The position numbers were made by a program, and so were the translations under genes. A stretch of 64,000 nt of DNA from Streptomyces thermodiastaticus (GTDB lineage: Bacteria > Actinomycetota > Actinomycetes > Streptomycetales > Streptomycetaceae), in contig NZ_BNBV01000015.1 in the NCBI RefSeq assembly GCF_014656135.1, positions 79,071 through 143,070 on the forward strand. The letters are read 5' to 3'. This document shows positions 59,590 to 64,000 of the stretch, one piece after another. The notes under the pieces are model-generated. The model did no database searches. It was not told the origin of the DNA and worked only from the letters and a program-made list of their open reading frames with translations. Within the stretch, counting starts at the first letter, position 1, and each line of letters opens with the position of its first letter.

Positions 59590-59608
59590 TTAGGTTAGCC
59601 TACCCTCC
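59590..59608 (-). promoter_or_regulatory. Iron box (DmdR/IdeR) at the siderophore transporter promoter
   Basis: Read on the minus strand, the 19 bp GGAGGGTAGGCTAACCTAA match 16 of 19 positions of TTAGGTTAGGCTAACCTAA, the actinobacterial iron-regulator site. The segment TAACCT in it is a -10-like hexamer 6 nt before the start codon, so the bound repressor would block a leaderless promoter. Confidence 0.75.
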
Positions 59609-59798
59609 CCGCTTCATCACCCGTCACGTCCCTTGCCGCATCCGGCACGTCGCCTCCGCCGAGGCCGGACCGTCCCGCCTCGCTGGCCGTGGCGAGCACC
59701 TGCACAGGCGCAGGTCACCCGCCCTTCCGGGCACTGCGGCGGGCGCGAGCCGCAGCTGTCCCGCCCCGTTCCGTCACAGCCCCGGTCGTGCCAGGCCG

Positions 59799-60827
59799 TC
59801 ACAGCCCCAGTCGTGCCAGGGCCTTGTCCGCGTTCAGCCGGCACGGCTGCTCGCCGCCCGCCGTCCATGCCGCCGCGCACAGCGCCCGCAGTCCGTCCAG
59901 GGCGGCGCCGTCGCCGGTCAGCCCCAGCTGCGCGGCACCCGCGGTGGCCGTCCACCCGCCGCACCGGAAACCATCACCGTTCCGGGTGATCGCCGGCTGC
60001 CCGGTGAGCAGGCCGCGTAGATCGGCGGCCACATAGGTCGGACGGTGCTGCGGCGGGGCGGCGAGCAGCTGGGCGGCGTCGGTCACCCCGGTCAGCACGA
60101 GCAGCGAGTCGACCTCGCCGTTGAACGCCCCCTCGATGTCCGTGTCCAGCCGGTCCCCCACCACCAGGGGCCGCCGGGCGCCCGTGCGCAGGATCGTCTC
60201 GCGGTGCATCGGAGGCAGCGGCTTGCCCGCCACCTGCGGTTCGGCACCGGTCGCGATCCGCACGACCTCCACCGCCGCCCCGTTGCCCGGCGCGATCCCC
60301 CGCGCGCTCGGAATGGTCAGGTCGGTGTTGGACGCGAACCACGGCACCCCGCGCGCGATCGCGTAGCAGGCCTCGGCGAGCCGCCCCCACGGCAGCTCGG
60401 GGCCGCCGTATCCCTGGACGACCGCCACCGGGTCGTCGTCGGCCGACTCCACCGGCTGCAGCCCCCGCTCGCGCAGCGCGATCCGCAGCCCCTCGCCGCC
60501 GATCACGAGGACACGCGCCCCCTCGGGCACCTGGCCGGCGATCAGCCGGGCCACCGCCTGCGCGGAGGTGACCACGTCCGACGCCTCGGCCGGTATGCCC
60601 AGTTCGGTCAGGTGGGCGGCGACCGCGTCCGGCGGGCGCAGGGCGTTGTTGGTGACGTAGGCCAGCCGCATACCGCCCGCCCGGGCGGCGGCCAGCACGT
60701 CCACGGCGTGGTCGATCGCCGCGCCTCCCGCGTACACCACACCGTCCAGGTCGAGCAGGGCCGTGTCGTACGCCTCGCTCAGAGCCTGCTCGCTGCCCTC
60801 GGGCCTGGTCCTTGCGCCCCGGCTCAT
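59799..60827 (-). CDS. HAD-IIA family phosphatase (NagD-like)
   Basis: This is a 342-residue protein. Motif I is TALLDLDGVVYAGG with nucleophile Asp (about 24). Motif II is LAYVTNNALRPPDAVAAHL, the C2 cap segment follows, and motif III/IV is VVGDRLDTDIEGAFNGEVDSLLVLTG. About 70 residues follow the usual end. It hydrolyses small phosphorylated metabolites such as 2-phosphoglycolate or nucleotides; the substrate cannot be read. It is divergent from the DUF1015 gene. Confidence 0.88.
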   Translation of the reverse strand: MSRGARTRPEGSEQALSEAYDTALLDLDGVVYAGGAAIDHAVDVLAAARAGGMRLAYVTNNALRPPDAVAAHLTELGIPAEASDVVTSAQAVARLIAGQVPEGARVLVIGGEGLRIALRERGLQPVESADDDPVAVVQGYGGPELPWGRLAEACYAIARGVPWFASNTDLTIPSARGIAPGNGAAVEVVRIATGAEPQVAGKPLPPMHRETILRTGARRPLVVGDRLDTDIEGAFNGEVDSLLVLTGVTDAAQLLAAPPQHRPTYVAADLRGLLTGQPAITRNGDGFRCGGWTATAGAAQLGLTGDGAALDGLRALCAAAWTAGGEQPCRLNADKALARLGL

Positions 60828-60897
60828 TCCGCATCGCTCCTCGTGCCGATTTCCCTCCGATCATGCCGCATGGCACTGACACACGTACGATGCCGGG

Positions 60898-62190
60898 ATG
60901 AGCACTGCAGGTCACTCGTCGGCAGCACCGCGCCGCGGCCTCGACCTCACCCCGTTCCGAGGCCTCCGCTACGCCCCCGACCGGGTCGGCAGCCTGGCCG
61001 CCGTGACGTCCCCGCCGTACGACGTCGTCGTACGGCCCGACGGGCTGCACCACCTTCAATCCGCCGACCCCCACAACATCGTCCGTCTGATCCTGCCGCA
61101 GGCGGGCGGTCCCGCCGCCCGGAACGCTCAGGCGGCCGCCACCCTGCGCCGCTGGCTGGCCGAGGGCGTCCTGGCCGCCGATCCCGAGCCGGGCCTGTAC
61201 GTCTACGAGCAAAGCGACGGCGACGGCCTGCTGCAGCGCGGCCTGATCGGCGCGCTGCGCGTGTCCGACCCGGACGAGGGCGTGGTGCTGCCGCACGAGG
61301 ACGTGATGCCGCACGTCGTCGCCGACCGCGCCGACCTGATGCGGGCCACCTGCGCCAACCTCGAACCCCTGCTGCTCACCTACCGCGGCAACGGTTCCGC
61401 CGCCGCCACGACCGTGATCCTCGAACGCGCCGTCGAGCAGCCTCCGTTGCTGGCGACGACCACCGAGGACGGCTTCCGCCACCGTCTGTGGTCCATCACC
61501 GACCCCGGGGACGTGGCGAAGATCCAGGCGGATCTGTCGCAGCATCAGGCCCTGATCGCGGACGGCCACCATCGCTGGGCGACCTACCGCAGACTGCGTG
61601 CGGAGCACCCCTCCCCCAGCCCCTGGGACTTCGGCCTGGTGCTGCTGGTGGACACCGCCCGCTATCCGCTGCGGGTCCGCGCCATCCACCGCCTGCTGCA
61701 CGGCCTGCCGGTCGCCGAGGCGCTGTCCGCGCTGGACGGCCTGTTCCGGGTGCGGCGCCTTGAGGCGGTGTTGCCGGCCGCCCTGGAGGCGCTGGCGGAG
61801 GCGGCCGAGGAGAGCAACGCCTATCTGCTCGCCGGGGACGGCGCGTTCCACCTGGTGGACCGCCCGGATCCGGCGCTGCTGGCCCGTACGGTGCCGGCGG
61901 ACCACCCGGAGGCGTGGCGCACCCTGGACGCGACGGTCCTGCACGCGACCCTCCTGGAGCACGTCTGGCACATCCCGGAGGACGATCCCAGCCGCATCGC
62001 CTACATCCACGACACCGCCGCGACCGTCGCCAAGGCGGAGCACGACGGGGGCACGGCCGTCCTGATGCATCCGGTCCGCGAGGACGTGGTGCGCGACCTG
62101 GCCCGCCAGGGCGTGACCATGCCCCGCAAGTCCACGTCGTTCGGCCCGAAACCGGCGTCGGGGCTGGTGCTGCGCGTTCTGGACGTGTGA
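60898..62190 (+). CDS. DUF1015 family protein
   Basis: This is a 430-residue protein with the DUF1015 layout: LDLTPFRGLRYAPDRVGSLAAVTSPPYDVV at the start, then NIVRLILPQ and GLYVYEQ. ADGHHRWATYRRL and the C-terminal IAYIHDTAATVAKAEHDGGTAVLMHPVREDVVRDLARQGVTMPRKSTSFGPKPASGLVLRVLD follow. The ADGHHR motif is invariant in the family and probably lies at a binding site. No activity is established for most members. ATG 60898 is used. Confidence 0.88.
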   Translation: MSTAGHSSAAPRRGLDLTPFRGLRYAPDRVGSLAAVTSPPYDVVVRPDGLHHLQSADPHNIVRLILPQAGGPAARNAQAAATLRRWLAEGVLAADPEPGLYVYEQSDGDGLLQRGLIGALRVSDPDEGVVLPHEDVMPHVVADRADLMRATCANLEPLLLTYRGNGSAAATTVILERAVEQPPLLATTTEDGFRHRLWSITDPGDVAKIQADLSQHQALIADGHHRWATYRRLRAEHPSPSPWDFGLVLLVDTARYPLRVRAIHRLLHGLPVAEALSALDGLFRVRRLEAVLPAALEALAEAAEESNAYLLAGDGAFHLVDRPDPALLARTVPADHPEAWRTLDATVLHATLLEHVWHIPEDDPSRIAYIHDTAATVAKAEHDGGTAVLMHPVREDVVRDLARQGVTMPRKSTSFGPKPASGLVLRVLDV

Positions 62191-62202
62191 CAGGACGTGT
62201 GA

Positions 62203-62233
62203 AGGGCGGCCACCCGCACGGGGTGACCGCCCT
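62203..62233. terminator. Bidirectional terminator between DUF1015 and RDDR-repeat genes
   Basis: AGGGCGG C CACCC pairs with GGGTG A CCGCCCT around loop GCACG, one mismatch in a 13-position stem. It lies between convergent genes, right after a duplicated GGACGTGTGA that contains the DUF1015 stop. Confidence 0.75.
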
Positions 62234-62279
62234 GCTGTCGGTCTGCGTCAGCGCCTGGGGCCGCGACCGGACCCGCTCG

Positions 62280-63770
62280 TCAGCGTCCGCCCGGGCCGCC
62301 GTCGCGCCGGGCGCCGTCGGCCTCGGTCCCGGCCAGGTCCTCGTCCTCGGTCTGGGACTCGTCGAGGGCGTCGGTGAACTCGATGCCGTCCAGCTCGGCG
62401 AGCCGGTCCGAGGCGTCGGTGCTGCCGTCACGGTCGGCCTCGACGGCCTTGGCGAACCATTCGCGCGCCTCACGCTCCCGGCCTGCCGCCAGCAGCGCGT
62501 CGGCGTAGGCGTAGCGCAGCCGCGCGGACCAGGGCTGCGTCGAGCGGGAGGCCAGTTCGGGGCTCTGCAGCGTCACGATGGCGGCGTCCAGCTGCCCCAT
62601 GTCACGCCGGGCACCGGCCGCGACGAGCCGCATCTCGACCTGGCCGGCCTTGTCCAGCTTGTGCACCTCCGGCGCCCCGGCCATGTCCAGTGCCTTCTCC
62701 GGGCGGCCGAGTCCGCGCTCGCAGTCCGCCATGACGGGCCACAGCTCGACGGTGCCGGTCATCCGCCGGGCCGCCCGGAACTCGGCGAGTGCCTCGCCGT
62801 ACTTCTGGTTGGCGTACGCCGCGAATCCGGCGGCCTCGCGCACGGCGGCGACCCGCGAGGCCAGCCGCAGCGCCACCTTGGAGTAGCCGTAGGCCGCCTC
62901 GGGGTCCTCGTCGATGAGCCGGGCGACCATCACCAAATTCTTGGCGACGTCCTCGGCGAGCGTCCTGGGCAGGCTCTGCAGTTCCTGCCGGACGTCCTTG
63001 TCGATCTCCTCACCGGTGACCTCCGGCGGGATCGGCAGCCGCTTGATCGGCTCACGGTCCCGGTCGTCACGGAACCGGCCGCCGCCGCGCCGGTCGTCGC
63101 GGCCGCGGAAACCGCCCGGGCGTCCGCCACGGCCGTCCCGGCGGGGTCCCCGGCCCCCTCGGTCGTCACGGCCGCGGAAACCGCCCCGCTCGCCGCGCGT
63201 GTCGTCCCTGTGCTGGGAGAGACGGTCGCCGTCCCGGCGGAAGCCACGGTCCCGGTCGTCCCGGCGGCCGTGGCCGGCCCGGTCGCCGTCACGGCGGTAC
63301 GGGGACCGGTCCTCCCGCCTCTCGTCGCGTCGGTCGGCGGCCCGGTCGTTTCGCGCGTCCGTGCGGTCGTCGCGGCGGAATCCGCCCCGTTCGGGCCGCT
63401 CGAAACGGTCACCACGGCGCCCGTACCCGCCGCGGTCCCGGTCGTCCCGACGGCCGTACCGGCCGCGGTCGTCGTCGCGGCCGTATCCCCGCCGGTCGTT
63501 CCTGCGGTCGTCGCGACGGTCATCACGGCGGTCATCACGGCGGAACGAGCCGCGGTCGTCACGACGGTAGGACGGACGGTCGCCGTCCCGGCGGAAGCCA
63601 CGGTCGCGGTCGCCGCCTCGGCGGTCGTCCCGACGGCCGTTGCCGCCGCGGTCGTGGCCACGGCGCGATCCCGCGCGGTAGCCGCCACGGTCGTTGCGGT
63701 CAGCACGGTCACCATCGTCCCGGCGGCGTTGGTCGCGTTCCGGACGCTCGTCTGGAGAGTTGGTGGACAT
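62280..63770 (-). CDS. RDDR-repeat protein with TPR-like C-terminal domain
   Basis: This is a 496-residue protein. Residues 1-240 or so are a highly charged low-complexity region with many RRDDRxxR, RGGYGR and GFRRDGDR units. The C-terminal 250 residues are helical and TPR-like: VRQELQSLPRTLAEDVAKNLVMVARLIDEDPEAAYGYSKVALRLASRVAAVREAAGFAAYANQKYGEALAEFRAARRMTG, then repeats through ADALLAAGREREAREWFAKAVEAD. The N-terminus resembles RGG/RD-type RNA-binding tails. The gene follows an rRNA operon in the same direction, past a terminator. Function unknown; a ribosome- or RNA-related role is inference. Confidence 0.8.
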   Translation of the reverse strand: MSTNSPDERPERDQRRRDDGDRADRNDRGGYRAGSRRGHDRGGNGRRDDRRGGDRDRGFRRDGDRPSYRRDDRGSFRRDDRRDDRRDDRRNDRRGYGRDDDRGRYGRRDDRDRGGYGRRGDRFERPERGGFRRDDRTDARNDRAADRRDERREDRSPYRRDGDRAGHGRRDDRDRGFRRDGDRLSQHRDDTRGERGGFRGRDDRGGRGPRRDGRGGRPGGFRGRDDRRGGGRFRDDRDREPIKRLPIPPEVTGEEIDKDVRQELQSLPRTLAEDVAKNLVMVARLIDEDPEAAYGYSKVALRLASRVAAVREAAGFAAYANQKYGEALAEFRAARRMTGTVELWPVMADCERGLGRPEKALDMAGAPEVHKLDKAGQVEMRLVAAGARRDMGQLDAAIVTLQSPELASRSTQPWSARLRYAYADALLAAGREREAREWFAKAVEADRDGSTDASDRLAELDGIEFTDALDESQTEDEDLAGTEADGARRDGGPGGR

Positions 63771-63857
63771 CGGTGACTCCTGTCTGCTGTACCGCGTGAT
63801 GACTGCTCGCGTTGCTTCTCGCGCACGCCGGCCGCCCGGTGCGCCCGGGCGCTGCTT

Positions 63858-63908
63858 GATCCAAACGAAAGAACCCCTGATCCCAGCTGTACGCTGGCGA
63901 CCAGGGGT
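63858..63908 (-). terminator. rRNA operon terminator
   Basis: On the minus strand ACCCCTGG...CCAGC pairs with GCTGG...TCAGGGGT (63873-63908, hexaloop region GTAC), followed by TTCTTTCGTTTGGATC. It is a hairpin with a T-rich tract, 12 nt past the 5S rRNA end. Confidence 0.85.
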
Positions 63909-63920
63909 CCTCCAAAGATT

Positions 63921-64000
63921 GTTCGGCGGCGTCCTACTCTCCCACAGGGTCCCCCCTGCAGTACCATCGGCGCTGTAAGGCTTAGCTTCCGGGTTCGGAA
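63921..64000 (-). rRNA. rrf: 5S ribosomal RNA, 3' part (cut by window edge)
   Basis: The reverse complement of 63921-64000 is the 3' two-thirds of actinobacterial 5S rRNA: TTCCGAACCCGGAAGCTAAG near the window end, GCGCCGATGGTACTGCAGGG in the middle, and GAGAGTAGGACGCCGCCGAAC at the end. The 5' 40 nt lie beyond the window, so the rest of the operon is to the right. Confidence 0.95.

Noticed and set aside
61914..63776. A 620-codon plus-strand open frame opposite the RDDR-repeat gene
   Set aside because: Its Val/Ala/Thr repeats are just the complement of Arg-Asp codon repeats; the minus-strand protein has a normal start and an ordered C-terminal domain.

Overview
The window is a very GC-rich, tightly packed stretch of chromosome from a streptomycete. 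The assignment rests on strong third-position GC bias, many GTG/TTG starts, a SepF-like septation gene, two tandem streptogrisin-type proteases, the tlyA-nadK-recN cluster and the parA-scpA-scpB-rluB...cmk-der block. It is mainly core/near-core chromosome with small accessory patches. It is not a prophage, an integrative element or a classical antibiotic cluster. The right edge enters the 3' end of an rRNA operon (partial 5S rRNA, minus strand).

Layout. 1-4.2 kb: a truncated DUF72 gene, a YtrA-type GntR regulator, a two-domain GNAT acetyltransferase, a methyltransferase, a 44-residue ORF and a secreted lipase. 4.55-4.73 kb: a decayed type I-E-like CRISPR remnant with no cas genes. 4.7-9.4 kb: a minus-strand imuB-like/dnaE2 mutagenesis cassette with two LexA-box-like sites upstream. 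9.6-12.0 kb: two paralogous secreted serine proteases. 12.3-19.2 kb: a transport/oxidation locus with an amino-acid-type ABC ATPase and permease, an FAD/NAD(P)-binding protein, an LLM flavin monooxygenase-like protein, a frameshifted DUF1684 gene and a divergent solute-binding lipoprotein. The binding-protein gene is preceded by a leader peptide ending in Cys and an attenuator-like hairpin, which points to control by sulfur/cysteine status. 19.2-29.3 kb: a Cys-rich-tailed DUF5685 protein, the SepF-like protein, an acyl-CoA dehydrogenase with a palindromic operator, an MFS exporter, a PIG-V-like mannosyltransferase, a PAP2 phosphatase, an I78 inhibitor and two unrecognised ORFs.

29.4-45.8 kb (mostly minus strand): der, an acyltransferase, cmk, tyrA, aroH, (Rieske lipoprotein on plus), rluB, scpB, scpA, a ParA partner candidate, a ParA ATPase, ald, a STAND/TPR protein, a NUDIX hydrolase and pyrG. 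Many of these overlap by 1-4 nt and are probably translationally coupled. 46.3-49.8 kb: a GH15 glycosidase and a PucR regulator. 49.9-56.2 kb: a GT4 glycosyltransferase, a MraY/WecA-like membrane protein, recN, nadK, tlyA and a small ORF. 56.2-59.6 kb: an SCP2 protein and an iron-siderophore ABC transporter (two permeases and an ATPase) with an iron box at the start codon. 59.8-64 kb: a HAD phosphatase, a DUF1015 protein, an RDDR-repeat/TPR-like protein, the rrn terminator and 5S rRNA.

The most interesting system is the 13-19 kb locus. A cystine-type ABC transporter is linked to a flavin monooxygenase and an FAD enzyme, with RNA-level control on both divergent arms (a leader peptide plus hairpin on one, a start-codon-sequestering hairpin on the other). 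It resembles in logic the Bacillus ytmI/tcy operon for S-substituted cysteines, but the gene set differs. A second theme is a set of short tandem repeats that begin exactly at gene 3' ends.
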